Origin: Paracoccaceae bacterium
GTDB lineage: Bacteria; Pseudomonadota; Alphaproteobacteria; Rhodobacterales; Rhodobacteraceae
NCBI GenBank assembly: GCA_013139635.1
Contig: WTAL01000162.1
Location: forward strand, 1 to 54,542
Direction: 5' to 3'
DNA: 54,542 bases
The number at the start of each line of letters is the position of its first letter. Position 1 is the first letter of the stretch. Of the stretch, positions 31,695 through 41,587 are shown one piece after another. The position numbers and the translations under genes are program-made. The notes under the pieces were generated by a model, which was given only the letters and a program-made list of their open reading frames with translations, was not told the origin of the DNA and searched no databases.

Positions 31695-33939
31695 GGGTTT
31701 CCCTCGTTATTGCCATTAGGGGCAGCCGAATATGTGCTTCGGCACCGGCGTGGTCGAACCCCGCAAATACCGGCGCGGTTCGCAATTCAAGCGTGCCACC
31801 GTGTTCTTCAATAATTTTTTTAACAATCGGCAAGCCAAGCCCCGTGCCGTTATCCCTGTGGGTTACATAGGGTTCAAAAAGCCGCGCACGATCACTCGGA
31901 AGACCGATGCCGTTATCCTGAATTTTCAACACCAGCTCACGACCATCAATTTCTAAAATTGTGTTTACAATACCGGAGAAATCATCATCGCTTTTAGATC
32001 TACTATCAATGGCTTCCCCCGCATTCTTAAGGAGGTTTGTCAAAGCTTGATTTAACATTGTGCCATCAGCCATGATCTCAATAGCCTTATCAGGCATTTT
32101 GCTAGTAAAGGTCAAATCTGGCCGCCCGCTTTGGGCGAGCAGCACAGCGCCGCTTACCAAATCTGTTAAATCTAGCGGCTTTGGCTCGGGTGCTGGCATG
32201 CGCGCGAATTTCGAAAACTCGTCTACGATGCGGCGCAAATCATTGGTTTGGCGAATGATCACATCACTAAGTTTCGTGAGGGTTTCTGGGTCTTCAACTT
32301 GTGGCCCAAACTTTCGTTTTAGTCGCTCTGCTGAGAGTTGTATTGGTGTAAGCGGGTTTTTGATTTCGTGGGCGATACGCCGGGCCACATCGCCCCACGC
32401 TGCCATCCTTTGTGCCGAAACCAAATCACTTACATCATCAAACGTAACCACAAATCCTTCAACCTTGCGCCCCTGTGGATGCCGCGTTGCCATGCGCACC
32501 AAAAGTGTTTCGGTCACCCCTAACCGGGTGATCTGCACTTCGCCTTGCACCACATCCTGCTCGCGCGCCAGCAGTCTTTCAAATAGCGCACTAAACTCAG
32601 GCGTTAGCTCCGAAAGCGCCCTGCCCTCGCACTCTTCCACATCCAGCATGCGCATCGACGCCGCATTAATAAATTCAACATTTCCAGCTTTGTCCACCCC
32701 AATCACGCCCGCTGTCACCGACGAAAGCACTGAATCAAAAAGCCGCCGCTGTTGTTCGGTGGTTTCGTTGACAGAAACCAACGTATCCCTCTGGTTCCTG
32801 AGCTGCCGTATCATCCGGTTAAACACCCGCCCGAGCATGGCGATCTCGTCATCACCTTTTTCCTCGCGCACCCGCACGTTCAAATCCCCACCAGCAACCC
32901 GCTGTACTGCGCTGGCCAAGCGCCCCACAGGCCGCGAGAGCTTTTCCGCAAACCACAGCCCCAGCCACATGGCCGCCAAAATGACCACCACAGCAAATCC
33001 CAGATAAATCAGCGCAAATTCAAAAACAAGCCGCCCGCGGTCAGATTCCAGCTGCTGATAAAGCGTAACCGTCGCCTTGGTTTCGTCAAGCAGGTTCAAA
33101 ATATCGCCGTTAACGTCACGGGTCACGTAGAGAAAGCGGTCAGAATAGCCAGCCAGCGGCATCAGCGCTCTAAATTCGCTATTCTCCCAATCCTCAATTA
33201 ATACGGTCTCGCCAGATTTTGCGCGGGAAAGCTCACCTAAGCTAGGGGCTTCATAATCAAATAAATAACTGCGGGTACCCCGGGCAATAATCACGGCCGC
33301 GCCATCAATTACAAAGGCCTCCGCCAGCGTTTTTTGCATAGTATCTTGCCCGCGAGAAAGGGCATCTCGCATCTCGCCAGCGCCTACAAAATTGTAGCGC
33401 GGTCTTTGGCGCTCGATAAAAACCGCCAAGAATTCAGCATCACTTGTCAGGGTCGCCCGGTGCTCCTCCTCATAGGCTTGGGCCGCCGCCAAGGAGTTCC
33501 CGACCACTTGTTGCACCCGGCTCGAAAACCACCCCTCCAACCCAAAATTCAGGGTTACGGTGGCAAACACGGCCACCAATACCGTGGGAATGAGGGCAAT
33601 AACGCTAAACACAGTTGAAAGCCGCATGTGCAGCTTGGACCCCGCAGACCGAGAACGCCGGGCCGCAATTATCCGCACTATGCGGCGCGCCACAAACGTG
33701 GCCAAAATAAGCGTATAAATCACATCAGCCAGCAAAACGATTCGCAAAAGCTGTGGGTTGGCAGGGCCGTTAAAGGCCCCAAGCAACAAGGTGGTGGTGA
33801 GTGCCAAAACAGGGCCAACCACTACTAAAAACAGTGTTAAATATGTTTTAACCGCACGGCTGTTTTGCCAGCGCCCAAGCCGCTGCCAACCAGATTCCCT
33901 TACATCATGTTGCAATTCAGCCACAGATTTCGCACCCAA
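31687..33939 (-). CDS. ntrY: Membrane sensor histidine kinase NtrY
   Basis: 750 aa. Three to four membrane helices lie in the N-terminal third (about residues 30-55, 63-85, 105-130, 300-325) around a periplasmic loop, followed by HAMP (RPVGRLASAVQRVAGGDLNV), PAS (VTAGVIGVDKAGNVEFINAA), the phospho-acceptor His in RRIAHEIKNPLTPIQ (about residue 520), and N, G1 and G2 boxes (NQALTNLLKNAGEA, IQDNGIGLP, GTGLGLPIVKKI). It phosphorylates NtrX. It lies in the ntrBC-ntrYX cluster, with about 20 bp to ntrC. Confidence 0.94.
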   Translation of the reverse strand: MGAKSVAELQHDVRESGWQRLGRWQNSRAVKTYLTLFLVVVGPVLALTTTLLLGAFNGPANPQLLRIVLLADVIYTLILATFVARRIVRIIAARRSRSAGSKLHMRLSTVFSVIALIPTVLVAVFATVTLNFGLEGWFSSRVQQVVGNSLAAAQAYEEEHRATLTSDAEFLAVFIERQRPRYNFVGAGEMRDALSRGQDTMQKTLAEAFVIDGAAVIIARGTRSYLFDYEAPSLGELSRAKSGETVLIEDWENSEFRALMPLAGYSDRFLYVTRDVNGDILNLLDETKATVTLYQQLESDRGRLVFEFALIYLGFAVVVILAAMWLGLWFAEKLSRPVGRLASAVQRVAGGDLNVRVREEKGDDEIAMLGRVFNRMIRQLRNQRDTLVSVNETTEQQRRLFDSVLSSVTAGVIGVDKAGNVEFINAASMRMLDVEECEGRALSELTPEFSALFERLLAREQDVVQGEVQITRLGVTETLLVRMATRHPQGRKVEGFVVTFDDVSDLVSAQRMAAWGDVARRIAHEIKNPLTPIQLSAERLKRKFGPQVEDPETLTKLSDVIIRQTNDLRRIVDEFSKFARMPAPEPKPLDLTDLVSGAVLLAQSGRPDLTFTSKMPDKAIEIMADGTMLNQALTNLLKNAGEAIDSRSKSDDDFSGIVNTILEIDGRELVLKIQDNGIGLPSDRARLFEPYVTHRDNGTGLGLPIVKKIIEEHGGTLELRTAPVFAGFDHAGAEAHIRLPLMAITRETHE

Positions 33940-33959
33940 TGCTTAATACTGTTGCAATA

Positions 33960-35339
33960 TTACATCATTTTTTTGCTGCGCAAAACCTCAATATCCAGCT
34001 CTTTGATTTTCTTGCGAAGGGTATTGCGGTTAATACCCAGCAAATCAGCAGTTTTTAGTTGGTTGCCACCGGTGGATTGCAGGCTCAACATGATAAGTGG
34101 CCGCTCGACCTCTCTGATGATTTTATCATACAAGCCCGGTGGTGGCAGCGCGCCGGTATGCAGCGAAAAGTAGTGCTTTAAATGGGCCTCAACAGAGGCA
34201 GAAAGCTTCTGGTGTTGGGCCGGTTCTTGCGGCCCCAGTTCCATATGGGACGCCAGCTCACGCCTAATAATCTGCGCGCCGATCTCCTCTTCAGGGCACA
34301 AGACCGTGAGCCGCTTGATAAAGTTTTCAAGCTCACGCACATTGCCCGCCCACACATGGGTGCGCAGGTGGTCGAGCGCTTCTGGCGTAATGGTTTTTAA
34401 CGGCAATCCGTTTTTGGCAGCTTCAGCCAAAAAATGCCGTGAAAGGTCAGGAATATCTTCCAAGCGCTCCGCCAGCCTTGGCAGCCTGATAGGCACAACA
34501 TTTAGCCTAAAAAACAGATCTTCCCTAAATTTCCCCTCCGCAACAAGGGTTTGCAGGTCTTGCCGTGTAGAGGCCACAATCCGCACATCGTCAGAGCTTT
34601 GCTCTTGCAACACCCGCAAAAGCCGCATTTGCGCGTCAAACGGCATGTCGTCTACATTGTCCAAAAACAAGGTGCCGCCGAAAGAAGACACATACAGTCC
34701 CGAGGGGTTTTCTCCGCCGCCAAATAGCTCTCGCTCAATCAAATCTGGTGGCGTGGCGGCCAGATTTATAGAGACAAACGGCGCATGTTTACGGGCCGAA
34801 AAGCTATGCAGTGTGCGGGCCACGATCTCTTTTCCAGTGCCTGAATCGCCAAAAATCATCACGCCTAAATCGGTTTGCGTGAGCCGCGCCAGCACACGGT
34901 AAACCTCTTGCATCATTGCCGAATGCCCGACAAGCGGCAGGCGGTCGGCCTCGGCTTTTGGTTTTGGCGCTGCGTGCATCTGTTTTGTGGCCTTATTCAC
35001 CAGCGCCAAAAACGCCGATAAATCAAAGGGTTTGGGCATATAATCAAATGCACCCGCCTCTGAGGCCCGCACGGCGGTTGTCACGGTGTTTTGTGCAGAC
35101 ATCACAATAACCGGCAAATTTGGCCGTTTTTTTATAATATTTGGCAGCAGGTCCAAAGCGTCCCCATCGGGCATCATTACGTCGGTCACCAGCACATCTC
35201 CCTCGCCCTCTTCCACCCATTTCCAAAGGGTGGAAAGATTGCCAGTAGCGCGCACACGGCATCCCGCGCGTGTAAGCGCCTGCGAAAGCACCGTGCGGAT
35301 AGAGCGGTCATCATCCGCTACAATTATCGTGCCGTCCAT
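33960..35339 (-). CDS. ntrC: Nitrogen response regulator NtrC, lacking the GAFTGA loop
   Basis: 459 aa. The phospho-acceptor Asp is in DVLVTDVMMPDGDALDLLP (about residue 55). The AAA+ domain has Walker A IFGDSGTGKEIVARTL and Walker B GGTLFLDNVDDMPFD. The C-terminal Fis helix-turn-helix is GGNQLKTADLLGINRNTLRK. Where sigma54 activators carry GAFTGA the sequence is ELFGGGENPSGLYVSSFGG, a deletion. R. capsulatus NtrC also lacks this loop and acts with the housekeeping sigma factor, so the same is expected here. NtrB, encoded just upstream, phosphorylates it. Confidence 0.94.
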   Translation of the reverse strand: MDGTIIVADDDRSIRTVLSQALTRAGCRVRATGNLSTLWKWVEEGEGDVLVTDVMMPDGDALDLLPNIIKKRPNLPVIVMSAQNTVTTAVRASEAGAFDYMPKPFDLSAFLALVNKATKQMHAAPKPKAEADRLPLVGHSAMMQEVYRVLARLTQTDLGVMIFGDSGTGKEIVARTLHSFSARKHAPFVSINLAATPPDLIERELFGGGENPSGLYVSSFGGTLFLDNVDDMPFDAQMRLLRVLQEQSSDDVRIVASTRQDLQTLVAEGKFREDLFFRLNVVPIRLPRLAERLEDIPDLSRHFLAEAAKNGLPLKTITPEALDHLRTHVWAGNVRELENFIKRLTVLCPEEEIGAQIIRRELASHMELGPQEPAQHQKLSASVEAHLKHYFSLHTGALPPPGLYDKIIREVERPLIMLSLQSTGGNQLKTADLLGINRNTLRKKIKELDIEVLRSKKMM

Positions 35340-36401
35340 CTAACGCCCCTCGCCTTTCCACACCGGCAAAAGCAGCCGAAATTCGGTGCCATTTGCATCT
35401 GATTTACAATCGACCACGCCGCCGTGGTCCGCCATTATTTTTGATACCAACGAAAGCCCAAGCCCCGTGCCGCTCGCCTTAGAGCTTACAAAAGGCTCAA
35501 AGATATCGTCCAGAATACTCGGCGCGATCCCTGGCCCGTTATCCTTCACCGAAATCTCAATCGGAAGGCTTTGGCTGCGCTTACCGGGGAGCAGCAGCTT
35601 AACGCCGGGCCGATAGGTGGTTTTAAGGGTAATCACCCCGCCCGCCGGCGCGGCCTCTGCGGCATTTTTAAGCAGGTTAACAACCACTTGCATCAATTGG
35701 TCTGGGCTGCCTGCTGTTGGCGGAATAGAGGGGTCAAAAACGTCCTTAAAGCTCATATGGGCGGCAAACCCTGCTGCGGCAGACCGTTTGGCGCGGTCAA
35801 TGATATCGTGGATATTCACCGGTTCAACCGCACTCGGCCCCATATCTCCAAAGGCTTCCACGCGGTTTACAAGGTCGCCAATTCGTTTGGCTTCATCCTC
35901 GATCACCTGCGTTAACTCGCGATCATCCGCATTAAGGGTGCCACCCAAAAGCTGCGCCGCACCCGAGATTCCGGCCAATGGGTTGCGGATTTCATGCGCC
36001 AGCATCGCCGCCATCCCCGCCACCGAGCGCGCCGCGTTACGGTGCAAAAGCGAGCGGTCCATTTTATCGGCAATTGAGCGCGGATGCAGCATCAGCAACA
36101 CCTCGCCCTCGCCCAGCCTTGTGGCTTGCACATTGGCCACCCCTCGGGGCTGCCCACCCCAGCCGACTTTAACTTCGTGCAGCACCACAGAGCGCATACC
36201 GCCTTGCGCTTGCGTAATAGCATCCACCACCGCCGAGCCAACGCCCGCAAACTGCTCAAGCGACTTGCCTTGCATTTGCCTGCGAGAAGCCATGCAAAAG
36301 CCCTCGGCGGCGTCGTTTACCTCGGCAATTTCACCCTCGGTACTTATCACAAAAGCTGGAAATGGCAGCGCCAGCCAAATGGGCTCAAAACTACGGATCA
36401 T
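35340..36401 (-). CDS. ntrB: Nitrogen sensor histidine kinase NtrB
   Basis: 353 aa, soluble. An N-terminal PAS domain ([20 protein letters not shown]) is followed by the phospho-acceptor His in [20 protein letters not shown] (about residue 137) and kinase boxes N ([15 protein letters not shown]), G1 ([19 protein letters not shown]) and G2 ([14 protein letters not shown]). PII protein normally switches it between kinase and phosphatase. The start overlaps the dusB stop and ntrC starts directly after, giving a nifR3-ntrB-ntrC operon. Confidence 0.95.
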   Translation of the reverse strand: MIRSFEPIWLALPFPAFVISTEGEIAEVNDAAEGFCMASRRQMQGKSLEQFAGVGSAVVDAITQAQGGMRSVVLHEVKVGWGGQPRGVANVQATRLGEGEVLLMLHPRSIADKMDRSLLHRNAARSVAGMAAMLAHEIRNPLAGISGAAQLLGGTLNADDRELTQVIEDEAKRIGDLVNRVEAFGDMGPSAVEPVNIHDIIDRAKRSAAAGFAAHMSFKDVFDPSIPPTAGSPDQLMQVVVNLLKNAAEAAPAGGVITLKTTYRPGVKLLLPGKRSQSLPIEISVKDNGPGIAPSILDDIFEPFVSSKASGTGLGLSLVSKIMADHGGVVDCKSDANGTEFRLLLPVWKGEGR

Positions 36402-37354
36402 GCCGCTTTCCTTTCGCCCAAAAAGGCCCTGAGTTCGCGCATTACCTTTGTCGGTTCATCAAGCCGGACCAGCGCGCGCCGCAGGTCCAGCCCGCCTTCA
36501 AGCGGCTCCAGATACCAGCCAAGATGCTTGCGCATATTGAGTAAGCCAATATGCGCTCCATAAAAAGAAAGCATGGATTCGTAATGGCTTACGATAATTT
36601 CTTCAAGGTTAATGGTAGGTTTCAACCCTTGCAGTTCAGCCAGCAGCCACGGCTTTCCGCGCGCACCCCGCCCCACCATCGTTGCATCCGCACCAGATTG
36701 CGCAAGCGCTAAAGCCGCACTGTCAGCGTCCACAACATCACCATTCACAACCACCGGAATACTCACCGCCGCCTTCACTTTTGCCACCGCTGCCCAATCT
36801 GCTTTACCCTTGTAAAACTGGCAGCGCGTGCGCCCATGCACGGTAATCATCCGCACCCCTGCGGCCTCGGCCCGCGCGGCAATCGCATCTGCATTGTGGC
36901 TGTCATCATCCCAGCCCAGCCGCATTTTTACGCTCACCGGCACATCCACCGCTGCCACCACGGCCTCGATCAACCTCAGCGCATGGTCCGGCTCGCGCAT
37001 CAGCGCCGAGCCGGAATACCCGCTCGTAACCTTTTTAGCCGGGCAGCCCATGTTAATATCCACCATCCGCGCCCCGAGGCCCACCAGCATTTTGGCGCTC
37101 TCCGCCATCCAATGCGCCTCGCGCCCCGCGATCTGAACCGCCGTCTGGCCATTGCCCAACCCCAGCTCGGCGCGGTTATGCACATCAGTCCGCTTTTTCG
37201 CCTGCGCCAGCTCTTGTGACGCAATCATTTCCGAAACCACAAGCCCCGCGCCAAAGCCCAGCACAAGGTTTCTAAACGGCAGATCACTGATTCCAGCCAT
37301 CGGTGCCAAAAAAACAGGCGGTTTTTCCGGAAAATTGCTAAAATCGAGAGGCAA
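36398..37354 (-). CDS. dusB: tRNA-dihydrouridine synthase DusB (NifR3)
   Basis: 318 aa. FMN-dependent reduction of uridine in tRNA. The TIM-barrel signatures are [20 protein letters not shown] at the N-terminus, the catalytic Cys in [20 protein letters not shown] (about residue 100), [23 protein letters not shown] and GRGARGKPW. It leads the ntr operon, the historical nifR3 position in Rhodobacter and Rhizobium. A 100-bp divergent gap separates it from ispDF. Confidence 0.95.
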   Translation of the reverse strand: MPLDFSNFPEKPPVFLAPMAGISDLPFRNLVLGFGAGLVVSEMIASQELAQAKKRTDVHNRAELGLGNGQTAVQIAGREAHWMAESAKMLVGLGARMVDINMGCPAKKVTSGYSGSALMREPDHALRLIEAVVAAVDVPVSVKMRLGWDDDSHNADAIAARAEAAGVRMITVHGRTRCQFYKGKADWAAVAKVKAAVSIPVVVNGDVVDADSAALALAQSGADATMVGRGARGKPWLLAELQGLKPTINLEEIIVSHYESMLSFYGAHIGLLNMRKHLGWYLEPLEGGLDLRRALVRLDEPTKVMRELRAFLGERKAA

Positions 37355-37456
37355 ATGCTTAATCCTTGTGCAGACAAGCTGGTTTAGCCGCTCAACGCCG
37401 CCCGATCAAGGGGCAATAACCGTTGTTGGCACGCCACGATTGCGCTAAAAGGCCTC

Positions 37457-38602
37457 ATGAGCAAAACTGTTTCCGCCCTTATTGTTGCCGCTGGCCGAGG
37501 CACCCGCGCTGGTGCTGGCCTACCCAAGCAATACCGGCCCTTACAGGGTGCACCGGTTTTGCGCCATACTTTGCTGGCCCTCTTAGCACATGAAAGTATC
37601 CGCGATATTCAAGTCGTCATCCACCCAGATGATACTCCGCTATACGAGGCCGCAGTCGAAGGCCTCACCCGCCTTCTCCCCCCAGTTTTTGGCGGAGAAA
37701 CCCGCTCCAAAAGCGTGCTGAACGGCCTAGATGCGCTGGCCAAGAGGGCGCCTGATACCGTCCTCATCCATGACGCCGCCCGCCCCTTCTTACCCCCAGA
37801 AATTATCAACAATCTGCTAACCGCTCTGAAAAACAGCAAAGGAGCCTTCCCCGCTCTTTCGGTGGTTGATGCCCTCTGGCATGGCACGCAGGGCCAAGCC
37901 ATTTCGCCTCACAGCCGCGAGGGCCTCTATCGCGCCCAAACCCCGCAAGTCTTTGACTTTAAAACCATTCTAAGCGCCCACCACACCGCCACCGCTCCAG
38001 CTGACGACGACGTGGCCCTTGCCCGCGCCCAAGGTCTTAAGGTAGCGATTGTGGAAGGCGACGAGCGCAATTATAAGCTCACCACGCAGGCTGATTTCGC
38101 CCGCGCTGAAAGGGAGATGCAGATGGATATTCGCACCGGAAACGGGTTTGACGTGCACGCGTTCACAGACGGAACCGCCGTTACGCTTTGTGGCATTCAA
38201 ATCCCCCACTCCCACGCCCTGCTTGGACACTCAGACGCTGACGTGGCCATGCACACCATCACAGACGCGCTTTTTGGCGCGATCGCCGAGGGTGACATCG
38301 GCCAGTGGTTCCCGCCCTCAGAAGCCGAGTGGAAAGGCACCGCCTCCGATATTTTCCTGCGCAAAGCCGTTGAACGCGTGGCCGCCCGAGGCTTCACGAT
38401 CAGCAATATCGACTGCACGATCATTTGCGAGGCCCCAAAAATCGGCCCGCACGCCGCTACCATGCGCGCTGAAATCGCACGCCTTACCGGCATCGCGCTA
38501 GACCGCGTGTCCGTTAAGGCCACAACTTCCGAAAAGCTCGGCTTTACGGGCCGAAAGGAAGGCATCGCCGCCATGGCCACAGCAACTCTGGTGAAATTAT
38601 GA
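37457..38602 (+). CDS. ispDF: Bifunctional isoprenoid enzyme IspD-IspF fusion
   Basis: 381 aa. The N-terminal half (1 to about 222) is 2-C-methylerythritol 4-phosphate cytidylyltransferase: IVAAGRGTRAGAGLPKQYRP, VLIHDAARPF, AQTPQVF. The C-terminal half (about 225-381) is 2-C-methylerythritol 2,4-cyclodiphosphate synthase: RTGNGFDVHAF with the zinc Asp/His, LLGHSDADVAMHTITDALFG, ATTSEKLGFTGRKEG. Such fusions are typical of alphaproteobacteria. It belongs to the cytosolic MEP pathway. Its end overlaps pgpA by 4 bp. Confidence 0.96.
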   Translation: MSKTVSALIVAAGRGTRAGAGLPKQYRPLQGAPVLRHTLLALLAHESIRDIQVVIHPDDTPLYEAAVEGLTRLLPPVFGGETRSKSVLNGLDALAKRAPDTVLIHDAARPFLPPEIINNLLTALKNSKGAFPALSVVDALWHGTQGQAISPHSREGLYRAQTPQVFDFKTILSAHHTATAPADDDVALARAQGLKVAIVEGDERNYKLTTQADFARAEREMQMDIRTGNGFDVHAFTDGTAVTLCGIQIPHSHALLGHSDADVAMHTITDALFGAIAEGDIGQWFPPSEAEWKGTASDIFLRKAVERVAARGFTISNIDCTIICEAPKIGPHAATMRAEIARLTGIALDRVSVKATTSEKLGFTGRKEGIAAMATATLVKL

Positions 38603-39093
38603 GCAGAATTATTGCAACCGTTTTAGGCATCGGCCTCCTCCCCTTTGCCCCCGGCACATGGGGCAGCCTTGCGGCCATCCCCATGGCTTACGGCATCCAC
38701 TACCTCGGCGGCTTCCCCGCCCTACTTATCGCCACCATCGCCGTTTATTTTATTGGCCTCTGGGCCACCACCGAAGTGACTCGCGGCAAAGACAACCACG
38801 ATCCGTCCGAGATCGTGATCGACGAAGTCGCTGGCCAATGGACAGCCCTCCTCGGCGTCTCCGCGGGCCTTTGGTTTGCGGGCGTCCCGAGCCACATATT
38901 CCCCTACCCCGGCTGGGTCAGCGCCTTTGTGCTGTTCCGCCTGTTTGATATCTGGAAGCCATGGCTGGTGGGCTGGGCCGACCGTAAAACCACCCCCACA
39001 GGCGTAATGCTCGACGACATTATCGCCGGAATTTTCGCCATGATCATCACCGTGGCCGCCGCTGGCATTTACCACGGGCTGATCATGCGATGA
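38599..39093 (+). CDS. pgpA: Phosphatidylglycerophosphatase A
   Basis: 164 aa, inner-membrane enzyme of phosphatidylglycerol synthesis. Typical motifs are LLPFAPGTWGSLAAIP near the N-terminus, KDNHDPSEIVIDEVAGQWTA (the metal-binding acidic centre, about residues 64-84) and FRLFDIWKPWLVGWAD with LDDIIAGIFA near the end. About four membrane helices are present. Start and stop overlap ispDF and cinA by 4 bp each, so the three are translationally coupled. Confidence 0.93.
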   Translation: MSRIIATVLGIGLLPFAPGTWGSLAAIPMAYGIHYLGGFPALLIATIAVYFIGLWATTEVTRGKDNHDPSEIVIDEVAGQWTALLGVSAGLWFAGVPSHIFPYPGWVSAFVLFRLFDIWKPWLVGWADRKTTPTGVMLDDIIAGIFAMIITVAAAGIYHGLIMR

Positions 39094-39560
39094 GCTTGGC
39101 TGCCGAGGTCATTTCCGCCGCCCGCGCGGCGGGGCTCAAAATTTCCACCGCTGAAAGCTGTACCGGCGGTATGCTCGCCGCTGCCCTCACCGATATTTCC
39201 GGCGCGTCTGCGGTGTTTGACCGTGGATTTATCACCTATTCCTACGCATCTAAGCCCGAGATGCTCGGGATTACCCCCGAAACGCTTGACGCCCACGGGG
39301 CCGTTAGTGCAGAGGCTGTGGCGCAAATGGCTGCTGGTGCCTTGGCCAATAGCGATGCAGATATCGCCGTTGCGATCACAGGCATTGCGGGGCCGCTTAT
39401 CGGCAGCACCAAGCCCGAGGGGCTGGTTTGGTTTGCGATGGCTACGGCATCGGGCGTTAAAACCACGATGCAAGAGTTTGGCGCAATTGGCCGCGCCAAC
39501 GTGCGGCAAGCGAGTGTTGAAAAAGCGCTAAACCTGCTGCTGAGCGCCATAAAGCGCTAG
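39090..39560 (+). CDS. CinA C-terminal-type nicotinamide-nucleotide amidase
   Basis: 156 aa, only the C-terminal domain of CinA (PncC), the usual stand-alone form. Family motifs: STAESCTGGMLAAALTDISG, FDRGFITYSYASKPEMLGI, GPLIGSTKPEGLVWFA. PncC deamidates NMN to nicotinate mononucleotide in NAD recycling. Here ITGIAGPLIGSTKPEG replaces the more usual GIAGPGGGSxxKPVG, a small variation. The last 33 bp overlap the end of the convergent RatA-like gene. Confidence 0.88.
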   Translation: MSLAAEVISAARAAGLKISTAESCTGGMLAAALTDISGASAVFDRGFITYSYASKPEMLGITPETLDAHGAVSAEAVAQMAAGALANSDADIAVAITGIAGPLIGSTKPEGLVWFAMATASGVKTTMQEFGAIGRANVRQASVEKALNLLLSAIKR

Positions 39561-39986
39561 GGCGCGGTCTTCAAACGCTTTCACAATCCGCCGCATGGCC
39601 TCGCCAAAGACCACACCAATAATCCCCTGTAATATCTTGGATTTAAACTCAAAATCCACATGAAAATCCGCGATGCAGCCATTTTCATCCGGTAAAAAAT
39701 GCCAATAATTAATCAGGTATTTAAACGGCCCGTCCAAATACTCCACCTCGATCTTGTGGCTTTCGGGGTGCATGGTTACCCGGCTGGAAAACCGCTCTCG
39801 AAACAACTTAAATGAAATTATCAGGTCGGCCTCTACCACCTTGCCGTCCGCCGTTTCCCGCTCGCTGCGTATCCGCGCCCCCGTGCACCACGGTAAAAAC
39901 TCAGGGTATTTTCCGATATCGGCCACCAGATCAAACATCTGCTGCGGACTATAGGGCATCGGGCGGTTTTCAGAATGGGTGGGCAT
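39528..39986 (-). CDS. Coq10/RatA family START-domain protein
   Basis: 152 aa. The SRPBCC/START-like fold is shown by YSPQQMFDLVADIGKYPEFL near residue 12, LPWCTGARI, VEYLDGPFKYLINYWHFLPD and the final helix VFGEAMRRIVKAFEDRALAL. Relatives bind ubiquinone (Coq10) in the inner membrane or were reported as the ribosome-associated protein RatA in E. coli. Database names calling it a toxin are not supported by any antitoxin gene here; a ubiquinone-handling role is more likely. Its 3' end overlaps cinA. Confidence 0.85.
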   Translation of the reverse strand: MPTHSENRPMPYSPQQMFDLVADIGKYPEFLPWCTGARIRSERETADGKVVEADLIISFKLFRERFSSRVTMHPESHKIEVEYLDGPFKYLINYWHFLPDENGCIADFHVDFEFKSKILQGIIGVVFGEAMRRIVKAFEDRALALYGAQQQV

Positions 39987-40055
39987 TTTGTCTCTCTGGG
40001 GTGACGTAGGGTGTCCACTACCATAAAGTGCCTAAGAATCAAAAGGGCAAGGCTT

Positions 40056-40592
40056 ATGCACAAAAATTATGTAATTGACGAAATGATCTCAGCAAAATCC
40101 ATTGCGGCACGGGTTGAGGCCCTCGCCAAGGATATTTCGGAGCATTTTGCTGGCACTGACAAGCTGGTGGTTGTCGGCCTGCTGCGGGGTAGCTTTATTT
40201 TCATCGCTGATCTCGTGCGCGAGCTGGACTTGCCCGTTGAGGTCGACTTTTTGGAGGCAAGCTCTTACGGAAACTCCACTGAGAGCTCCAGAGAAGTTCG
40301 TATTCTCAAAGACTTACGCGGCGAAATTGAAGGGCGAGATGTGCTGGTGGTGGAAGATATCGTTGATACCGGCCACACCCTGCACCACGTTTTACACCTG
40401 CTAGAGGCGCGCAACCCCGCGCGGCTCATGACCTGCGCTTTGCTGGATAAACCGTCGCGGCGGGAAACCGGCGTAAAGGCAGATTACATCGGCTTTGAAA
40501 TTCCAGACGAGTTTGTGGTGGGCTATGGCATTGATTATGCACAAAGAAACCGCAACCTGCCTTATATTGGGTCTGTTCGGTTTACTTCGTAA
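40056..40592 (+). CDS. hpt: Hypoxanthine phosphoribosyltransferase
   Basis: 178 aa. It salvages hypoxanthine/guanine with PRPP. The PRPP-binding motif is [17 protein letters not shown] (about residues 94-110); [20 protein letters not shown] holds the early loop and SYGNSTESS the flexible loop. [16 protein letters not shown] is the usual C-terminus. The ATG at 40056 has AGGGCAAGG upstream and gives the family N-terminus; the frame from 40011 is too long. Confidence 0.92.
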   Translation: MHKNYVIDEMISAKSIAARVEALAKDISEHFAGTDKLVVVGLLRGSFIFIADLVRELDLPVEVDFLEASSYGNSTESSREVRILKDLRGEIEGRDVLVVEDIVDTGHTLHHVLHLLEARNPARLMTCALLDKPSRRETGVKADYIGFEIPDEFVVGYGIDYAQRNRNLPYIGSVRFTS

Positions 40593-40613
40593 TTTCAAAC
40601 AGCACTTTGGATT

Positions 40614-41564
40614 CTAGCTCCCAAACTTAGCCAGCCGCGCCGCTCGAAGCTGGGCAAAATCGTCGCCCGCGTGGTAGCTTGAGCGCGTAAGCGGCGTGGA
40701 AGATACCATCAGGAACCCTTTGCCAAACGCCATGCCCTCATAGGATTTAAACTCTTCCGGCGTCACGAAGCGCATTACGGCGTGGTGCTTGGGCGTGGGT
40801 TGCAAATATTGCCCGATGGTCAAAAAATCCACATCCGCCGCGCGCATGTCGTCCATCACCTGCTGCACGCCCTGTTTATCTTCCCCAAGGCCCACCATTA
40901 TGCCCGATTTAGTAAACATCGTTGGGTCAAGCTCTTTCACCCGTTGCAGCAGCCGCAAGCTATGAAAATAGCGCGCACCGGGCCGCACCGTAGGGTAAAG
41001 CCCCGGCACGGTTTCAAGGTTGTGGTTAAACACATCGGGCTTGGCATTCACAACAGTTTCAAGCGCTTCCGGCCCGCACTTAAGGAAGTCGGGCGTTAGC
41101 ACTTCAATGGTTGAATTCGGCGAGCGATGCCGAATGGCGCGAATGGTTTGCGCGATGTGCTCCGCCCCGCCATCAGCCAGATCATCCCGATCCACCGAGG
41201 TAATCACCACATGGTTTAGCCCCAGCTTTTCAACCGCATCCGCCACGCGGCCCGGTTCAAAAACATCCAAAGCATCAGGCCGCCCCGTGGCAATATTGCA
41301 AAACGAGCAGCCGCGCGTACAAATCTCGCCCATGATCATCATGGTGGCGTGGCCCTGCTCCCAGCATTCGCCCACATTCGGGCAGCCAGCCTCGGCGCAC
41401 ACCGTTGTAAGGTTATTGTCTTTCAATATCTTACGCGTATCACGATAGCCTTCCGAAGTGGGCGCCTTCACCCGTATCCAGCTTGGCTTACGCAAAATCG
41501 GCGTATCGGGCTTATGCGCCTTTTCAGGGTGGCGCTGGGATTTGTCTGAAAGATCACGGGACAT
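40614..41564 (-). CDS. lipA: Lipoyl synthase
   Basis: 316 aa, a radical-SAM enzyme inserting two sulfurs into octanoyl-lipoyl domains. The auxiliary cluster motif is [12 protein letters not shown] (about residues 56-67), the radical-SAM cluster motif CTRGCSFC (about 82-89), and the C-terminal serine ligand is in [13 protein letters not shown] and the GLGE motif are also present. It is convergent with hpt and sits near lpdA, whose product also works on lipoyl domains. Confidence 0.96.
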   Translation of the reverse strand: MSRDLSDKSQRHPEKAHKPDTPILRKPSWIRVKAPTSEGYRDTRKILKDNNLTTVCAEAGCPNVGECWEQGHATMMIMGEICTRGCSFCNIATGRPDALDVFEPGRVADAVEKLGLNHVVITSVDRDDLADGGAEHIAQTIRAIRHRSPNSTIEVLTPDFLKCGPEALETVVNAKPDVFNHNLETVPGLYPTVRPGARYFHSLRLLQRVKELDPTMFTKSGIMVGLGEDKQGVQQVMDDMRAADVDFLTIGQYLQPTPKHHAVMRFVTPEEFKSYEGMAFGKGFLMVSSTPLTRSSYHAGDDFAQLRAARLAKFGS

Positions 41565-41587
41565 AATGGCTCCTTAAAAGGGTTTGG

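Noticed and set aside
39528-39986. Toxin of a toxin-antitoxin pair (RatA label)
   Set aside because: No antitoxin-like partner is adjacent and the START-domain sequence fits the ubiquinone-binding Coq10 family better.
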